NCBI GenBank assembly: GCA_937929805.1
Contig: CALFUT010000006.1
Span: forward strand, 113,487 to 177,486
Direction: 5' to 3'
DNA length: 64,000 bases
DNA from: an uncultured Pirellulaceae bacterium
Lineage (GTDB): Bacteria; Planctomycetota; Planctomycetia; Pirellulales; Pirellulaceae
Shown: positions 18,542 to 29,397 of the stretch, piece by piece
Layout of the letters: each line of letters opens with the position of its first letter
How positions within the stretch are numbered: the first letter of the stretch is position 1
Notes under the pieces: generated by a model
Databases searched by the model: none
What the model saw: only the letters and a program-made list of their open reading frames with translations
Told to the model about the DNA's origin: nothing
Position numbers and translations under genes: made by a program

Positions 18542-20020
18542 ATGTCAAAACTTATCCCAATGGACGAAGCTGCCGGTATTCTTGGGATGACCGAGGACCA
18601 AGTTGCGGAACTTCGATCGAACAACGAAATTTTCGGTTACCGCGATGGGGCAACTTGGAAGTTCAAGATGTCGGAACTTGAACGAGTTGCCGACGAACTG
18701 GGGCTTTCGTTAAACGTTGGCGGATCAGCGATCGACGCGGTCAAAGGAAAGATTGACGATGCCGTTAGCGAGCTTGGGCTGTCGTTCGAGGATTCAAGCG
18801 ATGACTTGATACTGGATGAACCGGACTCGGTGGAGCTTCTTGAGGACTCTTCGATTGAGCTATTTTCTAGTTCGTCAGACGATGCAGCGTCGGCTTCGGA
18901 CTCGATGTCTGTTTCGGCCAGTTCGTTGAAGCTAGATGATTTGAAATTGCTCGACGAAGACGACGATGATGATTCGCTCAAGTTGGGCGAGAGTAGCGCG
19001 ATTTTGAAAAGCGATTCGGATAAGCCTGCAGCGGCTGCGACGCCGGCAGCGCCTGTAGAAAGTAAGAAAGCGGACGACAGCATCAACCTGTCCAGTTCCA
19101 GCATTTTCGATAGTGAAGAATCGCTTAGTTTCGGCAGCAGTTTGGAACTGGGCGACGATGCAGACGCCGGTGACGACGCCACTGATTTGGCGTTGGCTGA
19201 CGAGACCATGAGCTCGGCCGATAGCGGTTCGGGAACCGGGAAAGATCTTGACGTCGCCGCGTCGGACGATCTGCTGTTAGTTGATGACGGGGATGAACTT
19301 TCACTTGAGGATAGTGTTTCGTTCGAAGACAGCGCGGACTTGGGGCTTCAACTGGCTTCCAGCGGCGATGAACTGTCATTGGATGATAGCGACTCGAGCA
19401 TTGATCTGAAGCTTGAAACAGACGCAAGCGGCATCAACCTTGCCATTAGCGAAAGTGGGATTTCACTTTCTTCCGATGAACCACTTGAGCTTGGCGGCTC
19501 AGATATCGACGCGCTCCAGCTGGATGATGACGACGATGATGTCATCATGGTCGAGGAAGAAGCGGACCAAGACGATCCAACGTTGATGCAGGAAGACGAT
19601 TTCAACCTGACACCGTTGGAAGAGGCCGCACCCGTGGCCGACAGCACGTCTCAAGTCATCGCGATGGAGGACTCGGCCGTCTTCGCTGACGAATCAGCCG
19701 CCACTATCATGGGCGGAGATGATTTCGAGGCAGAAGTCGTTGACGACGCTGGGTTCGGAGACGGTTTTGGCGATGAAGGCTTGGGCGACGACGGCTTGTA
19801 CGAGGATTCGGCACTTGCCGGTGCCGGTGCTGCTGTCGCCATGGTGCCCGAAGTTTCATATTCCAAATGGCAGCTTATCAGTCTTGGCTTAGTGTCGACG
19901 CTGCTGCTTGCAGGCAGCTTGGTCGCCTATGATTTGGCTCGCAATTTGTGGATGCCGGACAATCAGACCGTCGGACGCGGCGTTCTGAAGTTTTTCTTGG
20001 GCTTGGTCAACATGGATTGA
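18542..20020 (+). CDS. HTH (excisionase/MerR-like) protein with Asp/Ser-rich region and C-terminal TM helix
   Basis: MSKLIPMDEAAGILGMTEDQVAELRSNNEIFGYRDGATWKFKMSELERVA; long acidic low-complexity region; LISLGLVSTLLLAGSLVAYDLA near the C-terminus. Confidence 0.8.
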   Translation: MSKLIPMDEAAGILGMTEDQVAELRSNNEIFGYRDGATWKFKMSELERVADELGLSLNVGGSAIDAVKGKIDDAVSELGLSFEDSSDDLILDEPDSVELLEDSSIELFSSSSDDAASASDSMSVSASSLKLDDLKLLDEDDDDDSLKLGESSAILKSDSDKPAAAATPAAPVESKKADDSINLSSSSIFDSEESLSFGSSLELGDDADAGDDATDLALADETMSSADSGSGTGKDLDVAASDDLLLVDDGDELSLEDSVSFEDSADLGLQLASSGDELSLDDSDSSIDLKLETDASGINLAISESGISLSSDEPLELGGSDIDALQLDDDDDDVIMVEEEADQDDPTLMQEDDFNLTPLEEAAPVADSTSQVIAMEDSAVFADESAATIMGGDDFEAEVVDDAGFGDGFGDEGLGDDGLYEDSALAGAGAAVAMVPEVSYSKWQLISLGLVSTLLLAGSLVAYDLARNLWMPDNQTVGRGVLKFFLGLVNMD

Positions 20021-20279
20021 TTGTCCTGCCTGCGTCTCGGCTGGAGTCAATTTTTCACTGCCTTGCTGAAGCACGCCGCTTAAAACGACACATGCTGCCG
20101 CATTCTGTGGATGCGGCTTTTTCATGCGCGAAATCGTTTCAGCGAATTTGGAACCAAGGTCGAAGTGTTCATTCGACCCGAGGGATGCGACAATTTGGCT
20201 GTCGCAACTTCGGTTTGTCCCGCGCCGTTGGTAACCAATCGAAGGAGATTTATACTAACACCTTACCGGTGCCCGCGCG

Positions 20280-21506
20280 ATGCCGCGTTTTCGACTGAAA
20301 AAGCCGAAACTCGGACGCTCGGTGCTGTGTTTAAAGGCTGGCGAGTGTCAGCCGCTCTCATGTTCTGTGGTTTCAAGGTACGTTCTGTTGAATCATCCGT
20401 TTCCGATATGTATCCGTCTGCCTTCACTTGGACTTCTGCTTTCATGCGTTGCCATGTTGGGATGTGCGGACGAGGAGAAGATCGTTCGGCATGAAATTCC
20501 GAAGGACCGCAGTGGCCTAGAGCACTTGCGAGATTCCACGGGACTGGGTGGCGACACATCCGCGCAGAAGATGCCTTCCGCCACTGAGAATGGTGAGAAA
20601 GACCGGATGGTGGTGGCGTTGGCGTCGCGAGACGATGCCACATGGTTTTTCAAACTGAACGGCCCGGTCAGTCGAATTGACGAAACGGAGGATCAGTGGC
20701 GTTCATTCCTTGAAAAAATTTCATTCGACGAATCTGGTAAGCCCGTTTGGAGGCTGCCCGAAGGGTGGACGACTGCCGGTCAAAAACCGATGCGTTTCGC
20801 AACGCTGGTTATCGATGCGAACACGCCACCGGTTGAGTTAGCGGTGTCCAGTCTCGCTGCCGGTCAGGACTTGTTGCTAAATGTGAATCGTTGGCGAGGC
20901 CAATTGGGACTCGATCCGGCGGACGAAACAGACTTGGAAGATTTGCTAACATCGATTCAGGCGGGTGAACAGGAACTGAAACTGTTCGACGCGACGGGAA
21001 AAATGTCGGGTGGGATGATGCCTCCGTTTGCTCGGATGGGCAATCGTATGGGAAGCTCAGACAGTTCGGCTCGACCGAAAAAGGCAAACGGCGACATCGT
21101 GTTTACTGCTCCTGAAGGTTGGGAACGTGGAGAGCCGTCGCCCTTTTTGAAAGCTCGGTTCAGTAAAACGGATGGAGACCAAACGGCTCAGATTTCCGTT
21201 TCGTCACTTCCCGCCGCCGCCAACAAATGGCTCCCTAACGCCGCACGATGGGCAGCGCAAGTTGGATTGGATCCTGCCAACGAGGCGAAACTCATTGAGC
21301 TGACCGAAGCCGTCACGGTTGACGGCGTGGATGGAAAGCTGATTCGATTGATTCCCGAAGATGAAGAGGGCGCCAAGGCAACGATTGCTGTGATGATCCC
21401 CAAAGGCCCCAACGCTTGGTTTTTGAAACTGACGGGCGATCGTGAACTGGTCAGTCGCAGCGATCAAGTGTTTGCTGAGTTTATGAAAACGGTCAAACTT
21501 CCGTGA
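20280..21506 (+). CDS. Putative lipoprotein of unknown function with two repeated domains
   Basis: Lipobox-like LLLSCVAMLGCADEE. Two copies of a W..P.GW...MRFA / ISVSSLP...NRWRGQLGLDP-type module. Confidence 0.7.
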   Translation: MPRFRLKKPKLGRSVLCLKAGECQPLSCSVVSRYVLLNHPFPICIRLPSLGLLLSCVAMLGCADEEKIVRHEIPKDRSGLEHLRDSTGLGGDTSAQKMPSATENGEKDRMVVALASRDDATWFFKLNGPVSRIDETEDQWRSFLEKISFDESGKPVWRLPEGWTTAGQKPMRFATLVIDANTPPVELAVSSLAAGQDLLLNVNRWRGQLGLDPADETDLEDLLTSIQAGEQELKLFDATGKMSGGMMPPFARMGNRMGSSDSSARPKKANGDIVFTAPEGWERGEPSPFLKARFSKTDGDQTAQISVSSLPAAANKWLPNAARWAAQVGLDPANEAKLIELTEAVTVDGVDGKLIRLIPEDEEGAKATIAVMIPKGPNAWFLKLTGDRELVSRSDQVFAEFMKTVKLP

Positions 21507-21596
21507 CCGACCGCTAAGATTGTTTGAAAAACCCAATTACAGAAGTCTGGTTGAACTTTCACGTTTGATCGGCTCACTCTGACTCTGAGAAACGTT

Positions 21597-24500
21597 ATGG
21601 CATCTGAATCAATTCCTGCTCCCGGCGAAATGGCAGCCAAGGCGACTCGTTCGGCAGCGGCCAGTTCAATTAGCCCGAAAGATGTTGCGGTCGCGGTTTT
21701 GACGCCCCTTTCGTCGTTGAAGCTGACCGTTTTTCTACTGGTTGCGGCGACCGTGGTGACTTGGATTGCGACGCTCGATCAGACACGAGCCGACATTTGG
21801 GAGGTCAAGAACAAGCACTTTCAAAACGTGTTGGTCGAGGTGCCGTTTCAAACATTTTTTGTTCCAGGCTGGTTCCCAGAATTGCAAAACGTGAAAGGAA
21901 GTTTTTACGTTCCCAGCGGCGTGACCATTCTGGTGACGATGTTGATCAACCTGATGGCGGCTCATCTTTTGCGATTCAAGTTGCAGGCCAAAGGATTGAA
22001 GCTGGTGGTGGGAATCCTTGCGGCGATCGGTGCCGCGGTAATCACTTGGGCAATTATTTTTAACGGTCAGAATCCCGACGGTTTCCAAGCGGAACCACCG
22101 CTGTCGTGGGACTTGATGTGGAGGATGCTGCAGGTGGGCGTGCTGGGAATCGGGATCGCTGCGGCTTACGGTGCGGCCACGATGGAACGGGATCGACGCA
22201 CCGAGCGAATTGTCTTGGGTGTCGGTGCGTTCGTGATTTTGTCGGCGCTGGGCGGCTCGTTTTTGCTGACGGCAGACACCTTCATTGGCGATTCCGCCAT
22301 GCGGATTCTATGGCAATTGCTCCAAGCGTCGGTGGCTGGAACGGCGGCGTTGGCGGCCTGCATGCTGTTGTTCAAACGGAAGGCGGGCATTGTGGTCGTC
22401 CACCTTGGGTTGGCTGGATTGATGATGAATGAGATTTACGTCACGGCGACCAACGAAGAACAGCGGATGATGATTGAAGAAGGCCAAACGGTCAGCACCG
22501 CGATCGACATTCGTGAAGTTGAATTCGTGGCGATCAATCAAGAGGATCCGGAAGTCGACGAGATCATCGTTGTGCCGGGAGAGAGGTTGCGTTCGGGCGA
22601 GTGGATTGCTCATCCGGATCTCCCGTTCCAAGTCAGGTGCGAATCGTATCTGCGAAACGCTCGCTTGATTCGCGACAACGGGTCAATGAAAAACGATGCC
22701 ACGATCGGTTTGGGAAGTGAATGGGTGGCGTCGGCAACGGATGCCGGAATTGGAACGGACATCAAACAAGTCGCCGATAGCGCGGCGGCGTATGTGGCTC
22801 TCAAGCGGGAAGATGGCGAAAGTCTGGGTACCTACATGGTGGCTCAAGTGACTTACAGCAGCGGCATGGTTGACTCGATTCAGGTCGATGACGAACAGTG
22901 GCAGATCGGCTTGCGTTTCAAAACGGCTTACAAGCCCTACTCGTTGACGCTTAATGATGTGCAGGCCGAGTACTATCTGTCGACCGATACTCCTCGTTGG
23001 TTCGCATCCGAAGTCACGCTCAGCGATTCCCGGACAGGGACCAAATCGGAACAGCGAATTTGGATGAACAATCCTCTTCGTTACGCGGATGAAACGTTTT
23101 ATCAGTCCAACTACGAACGCGATCTTTCGGGCAACGAGATCACGGTCCTTCAAGTCGTTCGCAACAAAGGTTGGATGATCCCTTATGTCTGTTGCATGTT
23201 CACCGTGATTGGGCTGGTGGCTCAGTTTGGCAGTTCATTGACGGCTCATCTGGAAAAGCAGCGGAAGAAAGCCGTATCATCCCAGAAATTGGCGGTCGAT
23301 TCCGATTCGAAATCAACCGGCCGGCCCTCATGGCGTTCCGCGTGGTTAGCGATCGGTTTGACGGCCTTTTTTGGAGCATACGTGGCGGGCCAATTTTCCA
23401 AAGCGGCTCGTGGCAAAGCGGATAAGAACGGATTTCGCTTAGATCAACTCGGCCAGATCCCGGTTTCGTTCAATGGTCGAGTCCAACCGCTCGACTCGTT
23501 GGCTCGCAACACCGCGCGGCAGCTAGGAAATCGTGAAACAGTCGTGGACAAAGACGGGAAGAAGCAACCGGCGATCGCGTGGTTGGCGGACACCGTCTTC
23601 GAAAAGCCCGGTTTTGATACCTACCGAATTCTACGGATTGAAGATCCGGCCGTGCGATCGGCACTCGGCTTGGAAGAAGGGCACGATCGGTTTTTGTATT
23701 CGCTGAATGATTTGGAAGGCGCCGAGCAAAAGATTCCGGAGTTGGTCAAAGATTCATTGGAGCGTTGGCCAGACCTTGGTGAGGACATGGACAAGTGGCC
23801 AATGTTGCATCAACGGTTGTGGAGTGTTGGCGGTAGCCTGAACAAGATTATTGGAATCCGGTCCGCCTTTGGTGATCCTGCTCAAAGAGTTGGCGACAGC
23901 GCGTTGGGGCGGATGAGTTTCGGGAATCGGATCGTGAAAGCGAAAGGACTGCCGCTGGCTGTTCCAACGGGTGATGATGATAGGGCGTGGATCTCGTTCG
24001 CCGAATCGCTGAACCGGCAATGGGTCGTCGACACGGCACGCGAACGTGGCGTAGATTCGATGGACGAACTGGTGGACGACATTGCTCAGACGGATGTGCT
24101 TGAGCCAATGCGAGAGGACATGATTCGCCGGCAGATGGTTAGTCGCATGGTCTCGGACGAGGACGTGTTGAATATGCTGAAGAAGCAGTCGGGCGTCGAC
24201 GATTCGCGGGAATTAGCCGATTTGTTGATGAAAAACTGGGACGCGTTTCCGAAGGAGGCTTATGCACCTTTGGAGAAAAGCGTTGCTCCTTTGGTCGATT
24301 CGATGATCGCGCCAAGGGCTGAGCAGATGACTGCCAATGTTCGGACGCAGCTTGAGCAAATTGCGGGGCCAGACGGGGTGAAGGGGAAGGCGTCGGCTTA
24401 CCCGCCGCTGGCGGCGACGCTGGCAAGCAGTTATGTCGATGGAAAGCCGGAGCAATTCAACAAAGCTTTGGATGACTATTTGGGGGCAGTTTCGGCGACT

Positions 24501-25475
24501 CCTCCAACTGGAATGCGTCCAACGGGGATTCGCTGGGAGCACGCTTACAATGTGATCTCGCCTTTCTATCTGGCGATGGTGATTTACTTGGCCGCGTTTG
24601 TGATCGCGGGGCTGGGTTGGCTAGGGTTCATGAAGCCGTTCCAACAGGCGGCAACATGGTTGTTGCTGCTTGGTTTGGCGTTGCAAGTGACCGGCTTGGT
24701 CATGCGAGTCGTTATTTCCGGACGACCGCCGGTTACTAATTTGTACTCGTCGGTGCTGTTCGTTTCTGCGGCCTATGTGTTGTTGATGTTGATTGTTGAA
24801 CGAGTCACCAAGATCGGCATGGGCAACGCGATGGCCGGGCTGGGCGGTTGCGTTGCGTTGTTGTGGGCGTGGTCGATGTCGATTGTCGATGGTGACACGT
24901 TTGCAGTCCTAGTTGCGGTTTTGGACACGCAGTTCTGGTTGTCGACTCATGTGATCATTATTTCGCTGGGTTACTCGGCGACCTTAGCTGCCGGATTTTT
25001 GGGATTGGCTTACATTGTGGCAGCGTTGGCGGTACCCGGTTTTGACGCTGAGAAACGCAAGCTCGTTGGCAATTTGATTTACGGGATCATTTGCTTCGGT
25101 TTGCTGGCCAGCTTTTTTGGCACGGTGCTCGGCGGCCTGTGGGGCGACGATTCTTGGGGCCGATTCTGGGGTTGGGATCCGAAAGAAAACGGCGCTCTGA
25201 TGATTGTGCTGTGGAACGCGGTGCTGCTTCACGCTCGTTGGGGCGGGATGATCAAAACTCGAGGCCTAGCAGCGCTGGCGATTATCGGAAACATCGTGAC
25301 GCTATGGTCGTGGAAAGGCGTAAACGCGATGGGTGTCGGGCTGCATGCCTACGCGGCGACGGAGGACACGACGATGAAGTACATCCTGATCGCGATCGCC
25401 GGCCATCTGCTGATTCTGCTGCTGGCGATGATTCCGACTCGGTTCTGGTTCAGTCACTCCGATGGGAAAGCTTGA
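21597..25475 (+). CDS. Fused ResB/CcsB - CcsA/ResC-like cytochrome c biogenesis protein
   Basis: N-terminal ResB-like region with TM helices; C-terminal multi-TM region with WGRFWGWDPKENGALMIVLWNAVLLHARWGG (heme-handling WWD-like motif). Confidence 0.88.
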   Translation: MASESIPAPGEMAAKATRSAAASSISPKDVAVAVLTPLSSLKLTVFLLVAATVVTWIATLDQTRADIWEVKNKHFQNVLVEVPFQTFFVPGWFPELQNVKGSFYVPSGVTILVTMLINLMAAHLLRFKLQAKGLKLVVGILAAIGAAVITWAIIFNGQNPDGFQAEPPLSWDLMWRMLQVGVLGIGIAAAYGAATMERDRRTERIVLGVGAFVILSALGGSFLLTADTFIGDSAMRILWQLLQASVAGTAALAACMLLFKRKAGIVVVHLGLAGLMMNEIYVTATNEEQRMMIEEGQTVSTAIDIREVEFVAINQEDPEVDEIIVVPGERLRSGEWIAHPDLPFQVRCESYLRNARLIRDNGSMKNDATIGLGSEWVASATDAGIGTDIKQVADSAAAYVALKREDGESLGTYMVAQVTYSSGMVDSIQVDDEQWQIGLRFKTAYKPYSLTLNDVQAEYYLSTDTPRWFASEVTLSDSRTGTKSEQRIWMNNPLRYADETFYQSNYERDLSGNEITVLQVVRNKGWMIPYVCCMFTVIGLVAQFGSSLTAHLEKQRKKAVSSQKLAVDSDSKSTGRPSWRSAWLAIGLTAFFGAYVAGQFSKAARGKADKNGFRLDQLGQIPVSFNGRVQPLDSLARNTARQLGNRETVVDKDGKKQPAIAWLADTVFEKPGFDTYRILRIEDPAVRSALGLEEGHDRFLYSLNDLEGAEQKIPELVKDSLERWPDLGEDMDKWPMLHQRLWSVGGSLNKIIGIRSAFGDPAQRVGDSALGRMSFGNRIVKAKGLPLAVPTGDDDRAWISFAESLNRQWVVDTARERGVDSMDELVDDIAQTDVLEPMREDMIRRQMVSRMVSDEDVLNMLKKQSGVDDSRELADLLMKNWDAFPKEAYAPLEKSVAPLVDSMIAPRAEQMTANVRTQLEQIAGPDGVKGKASAYPPLAATLASSYVDGKPEQFNKALDDYLGAVSATPPTGMRPTGIRWEHAYNVISPFYLAMVIYLAAFVIAGLGWLGFMKPFQQAATWLLLLGLALQVTGLVMRVVISGRPPVTNLYSSVLFVSAAYVLLMLIVERVTKIGMGNAMAGLGGCVALLWAWSMSIVDGDTFAVLVAVLDTQFWLSTHVIIISLGYSATLAAGFLGLAYIVAALAVPGFDAEKRKLVGNLIYGIICFGLLASFFGTVLGGLWGDDSWGRFWGWDPKENGALMIVLWNAVLLHARWGGMIKTRGLAALAIIGNIVTLWSWKGVNAMGVGLHAYAATEDTTMKYILIAIAGHLLILLLAMIPTRFWFSHSDGKA

Positions 25476-25479
25476 CACG

Positions 25480-25551
25480 AGGCTTTGTCCCAAAACCGTA
25501 GCCGGACTCGCCAGAGTTCGGTCGATTTCCTTGACTTTTGGGACAAAGCCT
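25480..25551. repeat. Nested palindrome between convergent genes
   Basis: Outer arms AGGCTTTGTCCCAAAA / TTTTGGGACAAAGCCT; inner CCGGACTC-GCCA-GAGTTCGG. Confidence 0.85.
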
Positions 25552-25639
25552 AGTGGTTTTTCGAAGCTGAATCGACCGAACTTATCAACTAGGTTGCCCG
25601 CCAACAGTTGAGTCGACCATGTGTCACCAATCAGTTAAT

Positions 25640-26764
25640 TCAGAATGGTTGAACCACAAGTCGCGTTTCTCTTGCCGGGTAAATGACTCGGCGGCGGATG
25701 ATATTCTCGGTTGCTTGGCGGTACTGTTGGAGAGCTGCGTTTCGAATATCCAATCCGATGTCAAAGGTCTCGCTGACCTCCAGCGTTTTTTCGATCCGAA
25801 CGGGCGGCGTTCTGGATCCGGGCGTTGAGAGGAAAGCGATATGTTGTACGTCTTCGCCTGCGAATTTGAATTGCTCCAGTTCAATCGAACTCCAGCGAGT
25901 TGAGTCGTTGTTGGCAAGCTGTTTGCCGGTCACTTGTTGCATGTCAACTTTGAAGAAATGACCTTCCGCTTGACCGTGCAAGTTGGGTGAACCAGTTTCA
26001 ATCTGGATGCCGCCCGAGAAAGCCACTTCCGTCCCAAGGTTTTGGATAATCTCGGGCAGCCACTCGCTGACTAGCCAGCAGGGTAGGGCATCGGATCCGG
26101 TGTTGAGCGTCACCCACTGCTCGGGCGTGCTGACTCCGGGAACCGTCGGTACGCGTTCGCGCTGAATGGAACAACTGATCACGTTCGGATTGCCGGCCGG
26201 CACGGGAGCATTCGGATCAACCAGTTGGAAGTCCGTCCGAGCGATCGTGTCGCTCGCGTTGGACTCGATGTCGATGACCAGATTTTTCAGGTTAAGTTCA
26301 CGCGGCAGCTGAGTACCGAAATGATCATCCATCACGACGCTAGATTCCACCACCGCCGAGTTGACCATCACGACCCAGCGGGGCTGCACGCTATGAGAAC
26401 GCACCAGTTGCTGGTTGGCTTGGTCCAAGATGTATTGAAGTCCGTTGCTGTCGAGCCGAACCGGATGGTCGATCCAGATTTGATTGACTTCCCCGAACCG
26501 GATTCTCAGCTCGGTCGCGATCAAGATTTTTTGCTTTTGTTCGGCGTCGAAGAACACAACCCCGCGTAAGATTGTTTCGTAGGGGCCGGGCGTTTCGACC
26601 GAATCGATGTGCGTGCGGACGCCCAGTTGAGCCTGAATGCGTTGCTCCCACTGGTCGGCCGTTTGAGGATGCAGGATCCGGTACACCGTGACCCCGGTTG
26701 GAACCGCGCACAGCAGCAGGAAAGCCAATCGGCAGAAGATGCGTTTCTGATTGTCGCTCCACAT
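25640..26764 (-). CDS. Conserved hypothetical protein with N-terminal membrane anchor
   Basis: 374 aa ORF; hydrophobic FCRLAFLLLCAVPTGVTVYRIL near N-terminus. Confidence 0.65.
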   Translation of the reverse strand: MWSDNQKRIFCRLAFLLLCAVPTGVTVYRILHPQTADQWEQRIQAQLGVRTHIDSVETPGPYETILRGVVFFDAEQKQKILIATELRIRFGEVNQIWIDHPVRLDSNGLQYILDQANQQLVRSHSVQPRWVVMVNSAVVESSVVMDDHFGTQLPRELNLKNLVIDIESNASDTIARTDFQLVDPNAPVPAGNPNVISCSIQRERVPTVPGVSTPEQWVTLNTGSDALPCWLVSEWLPEIIQNLGTEVAFSGGIQIETGSPNLHGQAEGHFFKVDMQQVTGKQLANNDSTRWSSIELEQFKFAGEDVQHIAFLSTPGSRTPPVRIEKTLEVSETFDIGLDIRNAALQQYRQATENIIRRRVIYPARETRLVVQPF

Positions 26765-27250
26765 GCTGACTTCCTTGTCAGGTTCCAGACCGCCACAACG
26801 ACCCCAATTCTAATGCCCGCGCGGGTGAATCTGAAAGAGAATCTGTAGTGCTATCACGGTCGGCTGATGGCTAAAACGCTTGGGTTTTATAAGATTCGTC
26901 GCCTTGTTTGGGCTCTGCGATCAAGTTATACAATGTGCAGTCTGACTTTGATCAATTTGATTCAAGCACCGGCGTCGCCTGGTGAAAACTGATGATCTTT
27001 TATTCATACAATCCGGTTCGATTTCGTGGGAGGGCCCAAGCTGCGTACTGGCCTGCCTGCGACGCGGGTTTGTAGCCGGTTTCTTTCGCTTCACCACGCT
27101 GGTGAAAGGCTCACGTCCCCGAATTGGATTGAGCAACCACTTCGATAGCGATTGCTGCTCCGATGTGTATGTTCTCTCTGGCTGGACAAACGGGTCCGCC
27201 TCCTTTCGCTCTTATTACCAACCACCGCAAAAGAACGACTCGATAGAACG

Positions 27251-28327
27251 ATGAAAGAATTACTGGACGAGAAACTGAAACGCTTCGAAGAGCTGGAAAT
27301 TCAGCTCATGGACCCTGAGGTTCAAGCCGAAGGTGCCCGGATGGCAGCTGTGGCTCGTGAACACGGTTCGTTGGCAAAAATGGCCACCAAGTATCGCCGC
27401 TTCAAGGAACTGCTTGGCGAAATTGCCGAAGTCCGCCAGATGGCTGAAAACGGTGATCAGGACGAACGTGAGATGGCGGATGAGGAGCTTCAGTCCTTAG
27501 TCCCCGAACGCGAACAATTGTGGGACGAGCTACTGGACATGACGATCGGTGGCGAAGACGCCAACCGGTCCAGCTGCGTGATGGAGATTCGTGCGGGCAC
27601 CGGTGGCGATGAAGCCGCCTTGTTCGCGAGAAATCTATACGAGATGTACCAAAAGCATTGCGAATCAAAAAAGTGGAAGTTCTCGCCGTTGGAATCGAGT
27701 GTGACCGAATTAGGTGGCTTCAAGGAAGTGACCGTTTCGATCGAAGGTGAAGGCTGTTACCGCGAGTTGCAATACGAAAGCGGCGGGCACCGAGTCCAGC
27801 GAGTTCCGGAAACCGAAACCAAAGGACGCACGCACACGTCTGCAGCAACGGTTGCGGTCTTGCCAGAGCCGGAAGATGTTGAGGTCGACCTGCAGCCTGC
27901 CGACTATTCCGTTGAACGTTACATCGCGGCCAGTGGCCCGGGTGGCCAGCACGTCAACAAAACGGCCTCGGCGGTTCGTATTACGCATCATGAAACGGGG
28001 ATGGTGGTCAAATGTTTCGAAGAGCGATCGCAGCACAAGAATTTGGCCAAAGGCCTGCGTCTGCTCAAGTCGAAACTGTACGATCACTTCCGACAGCTTG
28101 AGGACCAAAGCCGTTCGGATGAACGGAAAAGTCTGGTTGGTTCGGGCGATCGTAGCCAGCGAATTCGGACTTACAATTTTCCAGAGAACCGCATGACGGA
28201 CCACCGAGTCGGTTTGACACTATACAAACTGGACCAAATCATCGCGGGCTCTTTGCAGATGGTGACCGATCACTTGATTGATCACGACCGGCAGACGCTT
28301 CGCAGTGCGATGGGGTCATTGGACTAG
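27251..28327 (+). CDS. prfA: Peptide chain release factor 1
   Basis: [49 protein letters not shown] 27251 selected. Confidence 0.95.
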   Translation: MKELLDEKLKRFEELEIQLMDPEVQAEGARMAAVAREHGSLAKMATKYRRFKELLGEIAEVRQMAENGDQDEREMADEELQSLVPEREQLWDELLDMTIGGEDANRSSCVMEIRAGTGGDEAALFARNLYEMYQKHCESKKWKFSPLESSVTELGGFKEVTVSIEGEGCYRELQYESGGHRVQRVPETETKGRTHTSAATVAVLPEPEDVEVDLQPADYSVERYIAASGPGGQHVNKTASAVRITHHETGMVVKCFEERSQHKNLAKGLRLLKSKLYDHFRQLEDQSRSDERKSLVGSGDRSQRIRTYNFPENRMTDHRVGLTLYKLDQIIAGSLQMVTDHLIDHDRQTLRSAMGSLD

Positions 28328-28330
28328 TTC

Positions 28331-29221
28331 ATGTCAAATTCAGACAACCAGACTGAGGCATGGAACATCCAGCGATTGTTGGAATGGACGACCGAGTATT
28401 TCCAGAAGGTGGATGCCGAAACGCCTCGGCTGGAAGCAGAAGTTTTGCTGGCCGAAGCCTTGGGCTGTCAACGGATCGAGCTGTACACTCGCTTTGCCGA
28501 AGTGCCCGAATCAGAGCCGGTGACCAAGTATCGGGATTGGGTCAAACGCCGCGCTGCGGGAGAACCCGTGGCCTACATCGTTGGCCATCGTGAGTTTTAC
28601 TCGTTGAAGTTCGCGGTCAATTCCAGCGTCTTGATTCCTCGTCCGGAAACCGAGCACGTCGTCGTCGCCGCGATCGAAGCCTGCCAGCAAGTGGAAGATC
28701 GCCCAATTCGAATCTTAGATGTCGGTACCGGCAGTGGTTGCATCGCGGTCACGTTGGCCAAGCATATCGAAAACGTGAAGATCGGAGCGATTGACCTTTC
28801 GCCCGACGCGATTGAAGTCGCTCGGCAAAACATCGATCAGCACGAAGTGGCCGATCGAGTCAAATGCTTTACGGGTGACTTGCTGCAAGCTTTGCCCGCC
28901 GGTAGCCAGCCGGTTCATGTGATCGTCAGTAATCCTCCCTACATCGGGTCCAACGAACAGGGAACGGTCGACCCTAACGTCGATCTGTTTGAGCCGGCGA
29001 TGGCACTCTACAGCGGCGCAGAAGGCACTGAAGTCATCGAGCGTCTGATCTCTCAGTCGATCGACTTTCTGCTGCCGGGTGGATTTCTGATCTTTGAAAC
29101 CAGCCCGATTATCATGGACGCTTGCATTGATTTGGTGAACGGCTGCAGCCAATTTGCGTCCTGTGATGTGGTGAAAGACTATGCCGGGCACCGCCGAGTC
29201 GTCGTGGCGAGGAAAGTTTAA
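28331..29221 (+). CDS. prmC: Release factor glutamine N5-methyltransferase
   Basis: ILDVGTGSGCIAVTLA SAM motif and VSNPPYIG; adjacent to prfA. Confidence 0.95.
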   Translation: MSNSDNQTEAWNIQRLLEWTTEYFQKVDAETPRLEAEVLLAEALGCQRIELYTRFAEVPESEPVTKYRDWVKRRAAGEPVAYIVGHREFYSLKFAVNSSVLIPRPETEHVVVAAIEACQQVEDRPIRILDVGTGSGCIAVTLAKHIENVKIGAIDLSPDAIEVARQNIDQHEVADRVKCFTGDLLQALPAGSQPVHVIVSNPPYIGSNEQGTVDPNVDLFEPAMALYSGAEGTEVIERLISQSIDFLLPGGFLIFETSPIIMDACIDLVNGCSQFASCDVVKDYAGHRRVVVARKV

Positions 29222-29397
29222 CGGTTGGCGCGGTTGATGCGGATTTCATCATCGTTCTGGTTGTTATCATCACTCTGGTTGTTATCGTTGCTCGGGTTCT
29301 GATCAGCGTAACGTTGAAACGGATGGTCGAAGGTCGATAGCTTCTGATGTGCTCTTAGCGAACCGGTTGAGAGGCAACAGACGGACGGGCTTCAACC

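Noticed and set aside
18637-19647. Large minus-strand Ser-rich ORFs (190, 100 and 99 aa)
   Set aside because: Mirror-image ORFs of the Asp/Ser-rich HTH protein.
29240-29305. CTGGTTGTTATCATCACT imperfect repeat after prmC
   Set aside because: About two degenerate 18-bp copies only; too weak to call a repeat element.
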